Under the pieces are notes generated by a model. It had not been told where the DNA came from and did not search any database. It saw only the letters and a program-made list of their open reading frames with translations. Shown here piece after piece: positions 34,089-42,510 of a stretch of DNA of 64,000 nt. Position 1 is the stretch's first letter. Each line of letters starts with the position of its first letter. Position numbers and translations under genes: made by a program. The DNA comes from Paradevosia shaoguanensis (GTDB lineage Bacteria > Pseudomonadota > Alphaproteobacteria > Rhizobiales > Devosiaceae), in assembly GCF_016801025.1 (NCBI RefSeq), contig NZ_CP068983.1, forward strand, positions 558,001-622,000, in the 5' to 3' direction.

Positions 34089-35288
34089 TCAGTAAGGGTC
34101 GACCGCGTCGCGCAGGCCATCGCCCAGCGCGTTGAACGCGAACACGGTGATGAGGACGAAGACCACGGGGCTCAGGATCCAGGGATAGGAGCCGATGACC
34201 GAGAAGGTGCCCGTGTCCTGGAGCATGAGGCCCCACGAGATCAGCGGCGGCTTCACGGCGAAGCCGAGGAAGCCGAGGAAGCTTTCGAGCAGCACCACCG
34301 AGGGCACGGCCAGCGTCACCGCCACGATGATGTGGCTCATGACGTTGGGCAGGATGTGCCGCGTGATGATGCGGAAGTCGCCCGAGCCCACCGCGATGGC
34401 GGCGCGCACATATTCGATCCGCGCCAGCGAGAGCGTCTTGGAGCGCACTTCGCGCGCCAGTTGTGCCCAGCCGAGCGCGGCCATGACGCCGATGACGAAG
34501 GCGATGAAGACGTTCGATGGTGCCGTCACCGGAATGAGACTGGTCAGCGCCAGGTAGAGCGGCAATTGCGGGAACATCAGCACGAATTCGACGAAGCGCT
34601 GCACCCAGACGTCCACCCTGCCCCCGATATAGCCCGAGGTTATGCCGACCAGCGTGCCGACGGTCGTCGTCAGCAGCACCACGACCAGCGCGATGGTGAG
34701 CGAGATGCGCGAGCCGACGATGCCGCGCGAAAGGATGTCGCGGCCGAATTTGTCGGTGCCGAGGAAATTCACCGGCTTGCCGTTGGTCGAGCCGAAGAAG
34801 TGGATGTTGGAGGGAATGACCCAGAGCACGTAATAGCTGTAGCCCGGAACGAAGAAGCCGAGCGGGGTCGGGTTCTCCATGTCCGGCCCGGTCAGGGGCT
34901 GGAAGGTGATGGGGTCGTATTCGCCGGTCTCGATGATCGGATAGACATAGGGGATGAGGCTGAAGCTGCCATCAGGCGCCGAGAACGTGATGTGGTCCGG
35001 CGGCGCGAAGGCGAGGTTCGGCTGCTTGGGGTCAACCGGCGCGAAGAAGTCGGCGAAAACCGCGATGATCAGCAGCAGCGCCACCAGAACCAGCCCGATC
35101 ATGCCGATGATCGAGCGCCGGAAGCGGCGCCAGACGAGGGCGATATAGCCCTCGTTGCCATGGGCGAAGCGCGGGTTGATGGCCGGCTGCGCAGCCACCT
35201 GCGCGGCCTCCTCGGCGGGCGTGGGCGCGGGGCCTTCGCCGGCATCGGGCGGCAGCGGAATGGAGGAGCGGGTGTGAACTTCGGTCAT
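34089..35288 (-). CDS. agpC: ABC transporter permease (DppC type)
   Basis: A 399-residue inner-membrane permease. A cytoplasmic N-terminus rich in Pro/Ala (1-50) and first helix 'IGLVLVALLLIIAVFADFF' are followed by an insert of about 110 residues absent from short DppC proteins, then the transport domain with EAA-like 'ARIEYVRAAIAVGSGDFRII'. It pairs with the DppB-type permease. Its ATG at 35288 overlaps the TGA of the upstream gene. A 12-base gap separates it from the ATPase gene. Substrate is inferred from the adjacent GH4 gene. Confidence 0.85.
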   Translation of the reverse strand: MTEVHTRSSIPLPPDAGEGPAPTPAEEAAQVAAQPAINPRFAHGNEGYIALVWRRFRRSIIGMIGLVLVALLLIIAVFADFFAPVDPKQPNLAFAPPDHITFSAPDGSFSLIPYVYPIIETGEYDPITFQPLTGPDMENPTPLGFFVPGYSYYVLWVIPSNIHFFGSTNGKPVNFLGTDKFGRDILSRGIVGSRISLTIALVVVLLTTTVGTLVGITSGYIGGRVDVWVQRFVEFVLMFPQLPLYLALTSLIPVTAPSNVFIAFVIGVMAALGWAQLAREVRSKTLSLARIEYVRAAIAVGSGDFRIITRHILPNVMSHIIVAVTLAVPSVVLLESFLGFLGFAVKPPLISWGLMLQDTGTFSVIGSYPWILSPVVFVLITVFAFNALGDGLRDAVDPY

Positions 35289-36298
35289 TCGCGGGCACCT
35301 CCGAGGCGGACGCGCGGATCGACGATGGCGAGGAGGAGATCGGCGATGATGTTGCCGACGATGAGGGTCGCGGCCAGCACCATCACGAAGGTGGCGGTGA
35401 CCCAGACGTCACCCACGGCCATCGAGCCGACGATGGCCGGGCCGACTGTGGCGAGCCCGAAGACGATGGCCACCTCGATCTCGCCGGTGAGCATATAGGG
35501 CAGCGCCACGCCCTGGTAGGCGATGAGCGGATGGAGCGCGTTGGGCACCGCATGCTTCATGATGACCGCGCCCTCGGGCAGGCCCTTGGCGCGGGCCGTC
35601 TCGACATATTGGGCATTGAGAACATCGAGCAGGTTCGCCCGCATGACGCGCATGTTGTAGGCCAGCCCGCCCAGCGTCGCGATGAAGATCACCGGCCAGA
35701 CATGGGCGAGGAGATCGACGAACTTGTCCCAGGACCAGGGTTGCCCGCCATATCTGACGGAGTTGAAACTGCCGATTTCCTGCACGCCGAGCCTGAAGAC
35801 CAGGATGTACATGATGATGATGGCGAGCAGAAATCTGGGGATGGTCATCCCGAGGAACGAGATGAAGCCGAAAAGCGTGTCGACCCAGCTATATTGTCGG
35901 GTCGCGGCGATGACGCCGAGCGTTATCCCGAGGATCGTCGCGAGGATGTGGCAGGTCAGCGCCAGCGCGATGGTGCGCGGCAGCCGTTCCGCGACCACGT
36001 CGCCCACGGGCTTGTTGTAATAGAGCGAATGACCGAAATCGAAGCGGGTGACGATGCCCTTGACCCAGTTGAGATACTGGACGGGCAGCGGGTCGTTGAG
36101 CCCGTTGGCCTGGCGGTAAGCCTCGGCCTGCAGTTCGGCCTCCTCGGCGGTGGCGCCGCCCTGGTTCATGAGCATGGAGCGGATGTAGTCGCCATAGTCG
36201 CCGGGCGGGGCCTGGATGATGGCGAAGGTCACGACGCTGAGCAGAAACAGGACAGGTATGGCCGATAGGATGCGGACTACCAGGAAGCGCAGGATCAC
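35285..36298 (-). CDS. agpB: ABC transporter permease (DppB type)
   Basis: A 337-residue inner-membrane permease of the DppB/OppB group. N-terminal helix 'RFLVVRILSAIPVLFLLSVVTF', a periplasmic loop with 'YLNWVKGIVTRFDFGHSL', then the transport domain ending with 'VETARAKGLPEGAVIMKHAV', the EAA loop of this family. It forms the channel with the DppC-type partner, whose start overlaps its end. Confidence 0.87.
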   Translation of the reverse strand: MILRFLVVRILSAIPVLFLLSVVTFAIIQAPPGDYGDYIRSMLMNQGGATAEEAELQAEAYRQANGLNDPLPVQYLNWVKGIVTRFDFGHSLYYNKPVGDVVAERLPRTIALALTCHILATILGITLGVIAATRQYSWVDTLFGFISFLGMTIPRFLLAIIIMYILVFRLGVQEIGSFNSVRYGGQPWSWDKFVDLLAHVWPVIFIATLGGLAYNMRVMRANLLDVLNAQYVETARAKGLPEGAVIMKHAVPNALHPLIAYQGVALPYMLTGEIEVAIVFGLATVGPAIVGSMAVGDVWVTATFVMVLAATLIVGNIIADLLLAIVDPRVRLGGARE

Positions 36299-36373
36299 GG
36301 GTCGTCTCCGGTCTGGGTCAGGGGGACAAGGGGGCCGCGGCTCCCTTGTCCGTCACGATTGGAGGACGATCGC

Positions 36374-38467
36374 TTAGTTGATCGGACCGTTGCCCTTGCC
36401 GGGCGCGCCCGGGAGGGTGTTCGGGTGCAGTTCATAGGCCTGCTGCTTGTCGCCAGGCACGAACACGCGCTCGCGGATGATGTTGTCTTCAGCCCAATTG
36501 AACATGAAGATCGGGGCACCAGCCGGGATATTGGCGAAGCGCTTGTTGATGATGAGCGCACCAGGATACTGCGTCAGGCCGATCGTATAGAGGTTCTCGG
36601 TGAACAGCTTCTGGTACTTCTTCATCGCCTCGACGCGCGCAGCAGGGTCGGACGTGTTGATGAAGGAATTGACCGTATCGACCATGTCCTGCTCGAACGG
36701 CAGCAGGTCGACCGTGCCATCCTTGCCGGCGCGGTGATTGTTGGCGATGCGCGGCCCGGTCGGCGCGAGCGCCACCGTGTTCTGCACCACCGAGATCAGT
36801 TCGGCGCCGTTACGCATGATCTGCCAGTCGTACTTGCCGGCCTGGTAGGTTGCGTCACGCTGGTTGCCGGCCTGGAAGTTGGCCACCACGCGCAGCCCGA
36901 GCGCTTCCATCGAAGCGATCACGCCTTCCGCGAGGCTCTTGTCGGTCTGGTAGTCCGAGTTGGCCAGGAGCGTGATTTCCACGTCCTTGCCGCCGACACC
37001 GGCCACGTCCGTCGGATAGTTGACGATGCCGTTCCCGTCGGTGTCCTTCAGGCCCGCCTTTTCGAGCAGCGCCTTGGCGGTGTCGAGCGAGTACGGGTAG
37101 TAGACCGTCGAGTCCTTGTCGTAATAGGTCGTGCCCGCATAGAGGCCGCCCGGATAGATGGCGGTGAACGGGCCCTTCACCAGCGACTCGCCGAGATGCT
37201 GGCGATCGAGGGCGTAGGACACGGCCTTGCGGAAATCGAGGTTGCGGTTGAGTTCGCGCACGGCCTGGCCACGCTCATCCGGTTCGCCCCAGCCATTGCC
37301 GGAGAGGTTCGGGATCAGCGAATAGCCGATGGTGCGGGCGCCGAAGGCGAGACGCGAGGGAGCCGACGGATCGGCAGCGCGCTTCAGGGCCTCGACATAG
37401 CTTTCGGCCTGCTCGAGGTTGGAGAAGTCGCCCGTGCCGGCCACGGCCTGCACGTCGCGGTCAGCCCAGGTCGAGAGGCGATAGTGGACTTCGTTGAGGT
37501 ACGGGAGCTGGTTCCCGTTCTCGTCGACCTTCCAGTAATAGGGATTGCGGCGCATCACCACGATATCGTCGGGGCGATACTCGACCGGAACCCACGCGCC
37601 CATGACCGGAACGTTCAGGTATTCGGGCGGAATGGCGTTCTTGTACTGGTCGTAGGTGTTGGACGAGTACTTCGGGTGCAGCGGCTTGAAGATGTGCGCC
37701 GGGCCCGGGCAGAAGGTGCCGTAGGCCATCTGGTAGAGATACTGCTTGGGGAAGGCTTCCTTAAAGGTCCATTCGAGCGTGTAGTCGTCGAGCGCCTTGA
37801 GGGTCGTGCCTTCGCCGAAGGATTCCGGGGTCGCGCCGTTGAGCGGGGTGACGTTGGGATCCTGGACGTTGTCGTTCCAGTAGAACATGGCGTCTTCGGT
37901 GGTGAACGGCACGCCGTCGGACCACTTGGCGCCTTCGATGAGGTGCATCGTCAGCTTGTGGCCGTCTTCGGACCATTCCCAGCTCTTGGCCAGGTTCGGC
38001 AGCGGCTCCAGCTCTTCGGCCTTGACCTCGAAGAGCGGACCCGTGCGGGTCAGGCATTCCATGGTGCCGATGTCGATGCCGCCCCAGCCCTGGGACTGGC
38101 CGGCCATGTAGTTCCAGCCTTCCGGCCGGCCGCCGATGACGTGACGCATGACGTCGCCGTAGACGCCCACGCCGTCAGGCATGTTGGCGGTCTTGTAGAC
38201 CAGCGGCTCCTTGGGGAGGCGGTCCTTGACCGCCGGCAGCTTGCCGGTGTCGACGAACTGCTTGGTCACCCAATCCGGCTCATGATATTCGGGCAGCGCC
38301 TTGAACTCGAAGATGTCCTTGACGCCGACGAAGGTGGGGAAGCCCTGGGCTTCGAATTTTGGCGGATCAGGCGGCGTGGTCGGTGCCACCTCCTGTGCCT
38401 GGACGGCCAGCATCGACACGCCCAGCAGCAGACTTGCCCCGCCAAGGGCAATCAGTTTTCTGCGCAT
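36374..38467 (-). CDS. agpA: ABC transporter substrate-binding protein (peptide-type fold, alpha-galactoside)
   Basis: A 697-residue periplasmic family-5 binding protein, well above the ~535 residues of DppA. Signal peptide 'MRRKLIALGGASLLLGVSML' (cleavage near AQA) is followed by the SBP-5 domain ('KLTMHLIEGAKWSDGVPFTTEDAMFYWND'-type signature, here about residues 165-190) and an extended C-terminal half. This size class includes AgpA, which binds melibiose and raffinose in Sinorhizobium, established for that protein and inferred here from the melA linkage. The ATG at 38467 follows GGGAGGA; the frame upstream is not homologous. It is the first gene of the operon. Confidence 0.87.
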   Translation of the reverse strand: MRRKLIALGGASLLLGVSMLAVQAQEVAPTTPPDPPKFEAQGFPTFVGVKDIFEFKALPEYHEPDWVTKQFVDTGKLPAVKDRLPKEPLVYKTANMPDGVGVYGDVMRHVIGGRPEGWNYMAGQSQGWGGIDIGTMECLTRTGPLFEVKAEELEPLPNLAKSWEWSEDGHKLTMHLIEGAKWSDGVPFTTEDAMFYWNDNVQDPNVTPLNGATPESFGEGTTLKALDDYTLEWTFKEAFPKQYLYQMAYGTFCPGPAHIFKPLHPKYSSNTYDQYKNAIPPEYLNVPVMGAWVPVEYRPDDIVVMRRNPYYWKVDENGNQLPYLNEVHYRLSTWADRDVQAVAGTGDFSNLEQAESYVEALKRAADPSAPSRLAFGARTIGYSLIPNLSGNGWGEPDERGQAVRELNRNLDFRKAVSYALDRQHLGESLVKGPFTAIYPGGLYAGTTYYDKDSTVYYPYSLDTAKALLEKAGLKDTDGNGIVNYPTDVAGVGGKDVEITLLANSDYQTDKSLAEGVIASMEALGLRVVANFQAGNQRDATYQAGKYDWQIMRNGAELISVVQNTVALAPTGPRIANNHRAGKDGTVDLLPFEQDMVDTVNSFINTSDPAARVEAMKKYQKLFTENLYTIGLTQYPGALIINKRFANIPAGAPIFMFNWAEDNIIRERVFVPGDKQQAYELHPNTLPGAPGKGNGPIN

Positions 38468-38626
38468 AATTCCTCCCTCGGACACGGAACCCGCGCACCT
38501 GCGCCATGAATGGGGTCTCCTTCCCTCCATTCGGGTCCACGTGTTGAATGGTAGTGCTTGCAAATCGGCGCGCAATCCGATCTTTTAATGAGTTATTCCG
38601 GGTTTTAAAGATCGTGGAGAAGCGGA

Positions 38627-39556
38627 ATGGCCGAGGTGGCAGCGGCACCCAAGTCCCTGGAAAAGCGGCGCGAACAGGCGCCATTGCCGGTGCCGCGGCC
38701 GGACCGGCGCTTCTATGCCAACACCTCTGCCTTCGGACGTTTCGGCATCCGCTGGTTCGATCCGCAGATCATGCCACAGGAGCACAGCCATGGGCATATC
38801 GAGCTCAACTGGCTCACCGCCGGGGGCATGGATTACGTCTATGACGGCCAGCCGGTCAGCGTGCCGCCCGAGCGCCTCATCATGTTCTGGGCCGGCATTC
38901 CGCACCAGACCATAGCGCTCGATCGCGGCCAGCAGGGCGACTCGCGCCAGTGCAACGTCTACCTGCCGCTCGACTCGTTCCTGCACATGCAGACGCTGGG
39001 CCGGCTCACCGAGACCATGATGGGCGGCGGCGTCATCGCCCTCACCCCCGACGCCATCGACGAGCATACGTTGCGCCGCTGGTATCAGGACTATCGCTCC
39101 GGCAATGCCGAGCGCACCGACATCCTCAAGTCCGAGATCAACAACATGCTGCGGCGCGCCGCACTCATCGGCTGGGACGAGCTGCTGCCGCCCTGGATCG
39201 AGTCCGTCACCCCCACGACCAAGGCCGCCACGCCGGTTCGCTACGTCGTCGCCATGGTCCGCCACATCATCGAGAACCTCTCCGATCCCCTGACCGCCGA
39301 AGACGTGGCCAAGGTGGTCGGGCTCCACCCCAATTACGCCCTCAATCTCTTCACCGAAGTGATGCGCGTTTCGGTCCGCAAGTTCGTGGTGCGCATGCGC
39401 CTCATCCGCGCGCGCTCGCTGCTCTTTGAGGGCAATATCTCGATCGCCAACGTCGCCTACCAGTCGGGCTTCACTTCGCTCAGCCAGTTCTACGAGCATT
39501 TCCGCGCCGCCTACGGCATGACCCCGCGCGAGATGCGGCAGAACCTGCACGGCTGA
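38627..39556 (+). CDS. AraC family regulator, divergent from alpha-galactoside operon
   Basis: A 309-residue regulator. The N-terminal cupin sugar-sensing domain includes 'MPQEHSHGHIELNWLTAG' and 'VPPERLIMFWAGIPHQT'; the C-terminal AraC domain (about 210-305) has 'LTAEDVAKVVGLHPNYALNLF' (in part) and 'ISIANVAYQSGFTSLSQFYEHF', the family signature. It is divergent from the SBP gene across 159 bases, the arrangement of the Sinorhizobium AraC-type activator AgpT with agpA, so it most likely activates the operon when alpha-galactosides are present. GTGGAGAAG lies upstream of the ATG. Confidence 0.88.
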   Translation: MAEVAAAPKSLEKRREQAPLPVPRPDRRFYANTSAFGRFGIRWFDPQIMPQEHSHGHIELNWLTAGGMDYVYDGQPVSVPPERLIMFWAGIPHQTIALDRGQQGDSRQCNVYLPLDSFLHMQTLGRLTETMMGGGVIALTPDAIDEHTLRRWYQDYRSGNAERTDILKSEINNMLRRAALIGWDELLPPWIESVTPTTKAATPVRYVVAMVRHIIENLSDPLTAEDVAKVVGLHPNYALNLFTEVMRVSVRKFVVRMRLIRARSLLFEGNISIANVAYQSGFTSLSQFYEHFRAAYGMTPREMRQNLHG

Positions 39557-39657
39557 ACCGATAAAATTTTAAGCAAAATTAACCGCTTTGGCAGCATTGC
39601 GGCGCCCCCGTGGCGCTCCGGTGCTAGCGTTCTCCCTGGGGGCAAGGGAGGCAGTCG

Positions 39658-39825
39658 ATGACGCAACTTGAGCCTGATAATTTCTTCCGCAAGGCGTCCT
39701 ACGCCAAGCTGCAGACCTCACTGGACCGCCATACGGTCCACACCCACGTCATGCTCGTCGCCGCCATGGTCGCGTCTCTGGCCATTGTCTCGGCCGCCGC
39801 GGCCGTGGTTATGGTCATCCTGTAG
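39658..39825 (+). CDS. Small single-helix membrane protein (55 aa)
   Basis: An open frame of 55 codons behind AAGGGAGG, 7 bases before the ATG. The N-terminal 30 residues are polar ('MTQLEPDNFFRKASYAKLQT' then 'SLDRHTVHTH') and the last 25 are a continuous hydrophobic helix rich in Ala/Val ending VVMVIL-stop. This topology, a cytoplasmic head with a C-terminal membrane anchor, is that of small regulatory membrane proteins. It follows the AraC gene by 101 bases. No family is recognised; the ribosome site and the clean helix are the evidence. Confidence 0.6.
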   Translation: MTQLEPDNFFRKASYAKLQTSLDRHTVHTHVMLVAAMVASLAIVSAAAAVVMVIL

Positions 39826-40114
39826 CAGCTGATCCGGGTTCGGCGCGGCGCAAGGCGAAATCTATCCCCGCGCCCCAACCCCGGCGTTACAATAACAACC
39901 CACCATCAAAACCCGTCAGCAAGGACGCCCCTCACACCCCTCAAAACATGTCCCAAAACCATCGAATTTGCCGCGGAAACCCGCGCAAGATGGCCAAAGA
40001 TGTCCCGAAATTGAGTCAAAATTTAACGATTCAGGACGTTTCCTGAATAAAATAACTATTAAAATCAGCTATTTAATCGTCCAGAGACCGGGAAAATCCC
40101 TTAAAAAAATCCCC

Positions 40115-40137
40115 GTGAAACATTCAAAATGTTTCAC
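40115..40137. repeat. Perfect inverted repeat GTGAAACATT-CAA-AATGTTTCAC
   Basis: 10-bp perfect arms with a 3-base spacer inside the AT-rich gap. The arms contain GTTTCAC half-sites as found in parS, but in the opposite order, so it is not a normal ParB site. It may be a regulator site or a stem-loop. Confidence 0.7.
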
Positions 40138-40356
40138 GCCCGCGAATCCAACCCCAAAAGTCCGATCCACTGGCTAGCCCCCCAGCGTCGCCCAAAGCAG
40201 CAACGCCACTTTATCCCCCCAAACGCGTCACCCCGCGCAGGCCGCGAATCATGGCGTTGAGGGGATGAGCAGCTTTTCTGAACTGACGCAGCGCGAGCAG
40301 ACGCAAGACCGAGAGGCTAGCGAGGTAGCGCCTGGACGCGAGATCGCCCCCCATCG

Positions 40357-40470
40357 CCCTCGCCCCTTGTGGGAGAGGGTGCCCGAAGGGCGGGTGAGGG
40401 GTTTTCGCCAGCATCGCAGACCCCTCATCCGGCGCTACCGGCGCCACCTTCTCCCACAAGGGGAGAAGGA
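40357..40470. repeat. Second repeat family, copy 3
   Basis: CTCGCCCCTTGTGGGAGAGGGTGCCCGAAGGGCGGGTGAGGGG with right end CTTCTCCCACAAGGGGAG, nearly identical to the copy at 17.2 kb. A degenerate mosaic-repeat remnant (CTTCCCCG...CGGGGAAGTA) follows at about 40,499-40,541. Confidence 0.8.
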
Positions 40471-40630
40471 AACCGTGGCCCGCGCTCACCCACCCCTCGC
40501 TTCCCCGTCCCGCAGGAGTGGCGGTCTTCGCCCGGGGAAGTATGGGGGGAGATTGGTGGGGATGGTCAGCTCCGCTGGAAGCCCCAAGCCCGTCGGATCA
40601 GCATCCCGTTCTAGCGCACTCGCTCCAGCC

Positions 40631-41497
40631 CTACCCCTTCCGCTCCAACCGAGCCAGCAAGCTCGACGTATCCCACCGGCCGCCGCCCATCGTCTGCACG
40701 TCGGCGTAGAACTGATCCACCAGCGCCGTGACCGGCAGGGTCGAGCCGTTGCTGCGGGCTTCGCCCAGCACGATCGACAGGTCCTTGCGCATCCAGTCGA
40801 CGGCGAAGCCGAAATCGAACTTGCCTTCGTTCATGGTCTTGTAGCGGTTCTCCATCTGCCAGGACTGCGCCGCGCCCTTGGAGATGGTGTCGATCACCGC
40901 CTCGATATCGAGCCCCGCCTGCTTGCCGAAGTGGATCGCCTCGGCCAGCCCCTGCACCGCCCCGGCGATGCAGATCTGGTTCATCATCTTGGCCAGCTGT
41001 CCCGATCCCGCCGGCCCGAGAAGCCGGGTTGCGCGGGCATAGGCCGCCATCACCGGTTCGGCCCGCGCGAATGGCGCCGCCTCGCCGCCACACATGACGG
41101 TCAGCACTCCATTCTCGGCCCCGGCCTGCCCGCCCGAGACCGGCGCATCGATCACGTCGAAGCCATCGGCCGCCGCCGCGAGCTCACGCGCGATCCCTGC
41201 CGACGCCGTCGTGTGGTCGACGAACACCGCCCCTTTCTCCATGGCCCCGAAAGCGCCCGCGGCGCCGAGCGTCACCTGGCGCAGGTCGTCGTCATTGCCG
41301 ACGCAGGCAAAGACGAATTCCTGCCCGCGCGCCGCCTCGGCCGGGGTCGGAGCCGCGCGGCCGCCGAATTCGGAGACCCAGCGCTCGGCCTTGGCTCCGG
41401 TGCGGTTGTAGACGGTCACCTCGTGGCCCTTGGCCGCCAGATGCCGCGCCATGGGATAGCCCATCACTCCCAACCCGATGAACGCTACCTTGGCCAT
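40631..41497 (-). CDS. 3-hydroxyisobutyrate dehydrogenase family oxidoreductase
   Basis: A 288-residue NAD(P)-dependent beta-hydroxyacid dehydrogenase. 'KVAFIGLGVMGYPMARHLAA' is the N-terminal dinucleotide motif; 'FVDHTTASAGIARELAA' with 'APVSGGQAGAENGVL' is the substrate loop, and the catalytic Lys lies in 'GSGQLAKMMNQICI'. Candidates are 3-hydroxyisobutyrate, tartronate semialdehyde (GlxR/GarR) or similar substrates; the sequence by eye does not decide. It is a single gene on the minus strand. Confidence 0.88.
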   Translation of the reverse strand: MAKVAFIGLGVMGYPMARHLAAKGHEVTVYNRTGAKAERWVSEFGGRAAPTPAEAARGQEFVFACVGNDDDLRQVTLGAAGAFGAMEKGAVFVDHTTASAGIARELAAAADGFDVIDAPVSGGQAGAENGVLTVMCGGEAAPFARAEPVMAAYARATRLLGPAGSGQLAKMMNQICIAGAVQGLAEAIHFGKQAGLDIEAVIDTISKGAAQSWQMENRYKTMNEGKFDFGFAVDWMRKDLSIVLGEARSNGSTLPVTALVDQFYADVQTMGGGRWDTSSLLARLERKG

Positions 41498-41558
41498 ATC
41501 GCACCCTCCTTTGGTTCGACTGGTGGGGTAGCGTGAAATGGCGAGGCTGGCCAGCCCT

Positions 41559-42281
41559 CTAGGTTCCCGAGAGCGAGATCAGGCGGACCGGGTCGAGGAT
41601 GCGGAAGCTCTTGCCGTCGAGGATTTCGATGACCCCTTCGCGCGAGAGCAACTGCACCTGGCGGCTGAGCGTCTCGACCGTCGTACCGAGATAGCCGGCA
41701 ATGTCGCGCCGCCCGATCGGGAAGGTCACCCGGTCGCTGCCGCCCTCGCCCCGCTGCAGCAGCAGCGCGAAGAAGCACGCCACCCGCTCCAGCGTTTCCT
41801 GGCAGCCGAGCAGCACCATCCAGTCGCGCGCCGCCTGCAGCTCGTCGAGGACGATGGAGAGCATGTGCTGCTGCAGGTCCGGGTGCCGCTCGAGCAGCAC
41901 CTCGAAGTCACGGCGGCGGATGCAGCGGATTTCGGCTTCGCTCGCCGCCTCGACCGAGAAATGCGCCACCGTCTCGAACGCCCTGCCGAAGAAGCTGCCG
42001 GCAAAAAGCAGCCCCACGATCTGCTGCCGATCGTCGGCCAGCGACCGGCAGACCTTGAGCACGCCGGAAATGACCAGCCCCACGAATTCGGCCGGCTCAC
42101 CCTCGACCAGCACCGCCTGCCCCGGCGCGCAGTGGCGCAGGAAGGAGTGGGCCATCAAGGCTTCGGCGGCGTCGTTCTGGAGGTCGGCAAGGTGGTCGTT
42201 CGGGGGGTGCGGCGCGGCGTCGGACGCCTGGTCCAGCCAGGCGGAAAGCGCGGAAGCGGAGAACATCTCGAACGAGTTCAT
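41559..42281 (-). CDS. Crp/Fnr family transcriptional regulator
   Basis: A 240-residue regulator with an N-terminal cyclic-nucleotide-type beta roll ('GQAVLVEGEPAEFVGLVISG', 'GLLFAGSFFGR'), a dimer helix, and a winged helix-turn-helix. The recognition helix 'TTVETLSRQVQLLSREGVIE' has the E-x-x-S-R core of Fnr/FixK proteins, predicting TTGA-N6-TCAA sites. The N-terminal cysteine cluster of oxygen-sensing Fnr is not present as CxxCxxC, so direct 4Fe-4S sensing is doubtful. The ATG at 42281 is favoured; one codon series upstream (ATG-like at 42317) remains possible. A matching TTGAC-N4-GTCAA site lies 1.6 kb away at 43,854. Confidence 0.83.
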   Translation of the reverse strand: MNSFEMFSASALSAWLDQASDAAPHPPNDHLADLQNDAAEALMAHSFLRHCAPGQAVLVEGEPAEFVGLVISGVLKVCRSLADDRQQIVGLLFAGSFFGRAFETVAHFSVEAASEAEIRCIRRRDFEVLLERHPDLQQHMLSIVLDELQAARDWMVLLGCQETLERVACFFALLLQRGEGGSDRVTFPIGRRDIAGYLGTTVETLSRQVQLLSREGVIEILDGKSFRILDPVRLISLSGT

Positions 42282-42480
42282 TGCCGAAACCCCTGCAGTC
42301 GTTTCTGCCGCGAGCAAAACGCTTGAAGTAAGGTTTTTCGAGCAATGAAGATCGAGTGGCCAGGCACGCCAGTACGGTGCCGCGCGGAGCCTAGATCGAT
42401 CGCCGCAAAGATCGCTAGTAAGTCCGGCATTCTGAAAACCTTAGCACAGAGCGCTGCCCCTCCGAAGGGGCATGAAAGGC

Positions 42481-42510
42481 CTAGGCCTACCCCTTTCGAG
42501 GTAGGCCTAG
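42481..42510 (-). terminator. Hairpin directly after LuxR-type gene
   Basis: CTAGGCCTACC-cctttcga-GGTAGGCCTAG, an 11-bp perfect stem starting one base after the stop codon of the LuxR-type gene. On the minus strand it is followed by GCCTTTCATG, a weak T stretch, so termination is likely but not certain. Confidence 0.65.

Larger units (their letters stand above)
39826..40630. other. Non-coding gap with AT-rich core and repeats
   Basis: About 800 bases without a supportable gene. Its middle (roughly 39,990-40,140) is much richer in A and T than the rest of the window and carries the inverted repeat at 40,115; the right part holds a second-family repeat and a broken mosaic-repeat copy. The 69-codon frame at 39,968 has a TTG start, no ribosome site and no family resemblance. 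Confidence 0.6.

Noticed and set aside
32211-35498. 1095-codon plus-strand frame opposite the agp ATPase and permease
   Set aside because: Antisense shadow; composition rich in Arg, Asp and Val with no domain, opposite well-conserved ABC genes.
36359-38509. 716-codon plus-strand frame opposite the agp binding protein
   Set aside because: Same reason: the minus strand encodes an SBP with signal peptide and ribosome site.
40115-40137. parS centromere site
   Set aside because: parS is TGTTTCAC-GTGAAACA; here the half-sites face the other way and are split by CAA.
39968-40177. 69-codon frame in the AT-rich gap
   Set aside because: TTG start, no ribosome site, lysine-rich composition that follows the local AT content, and it reads through the inverted repeat.
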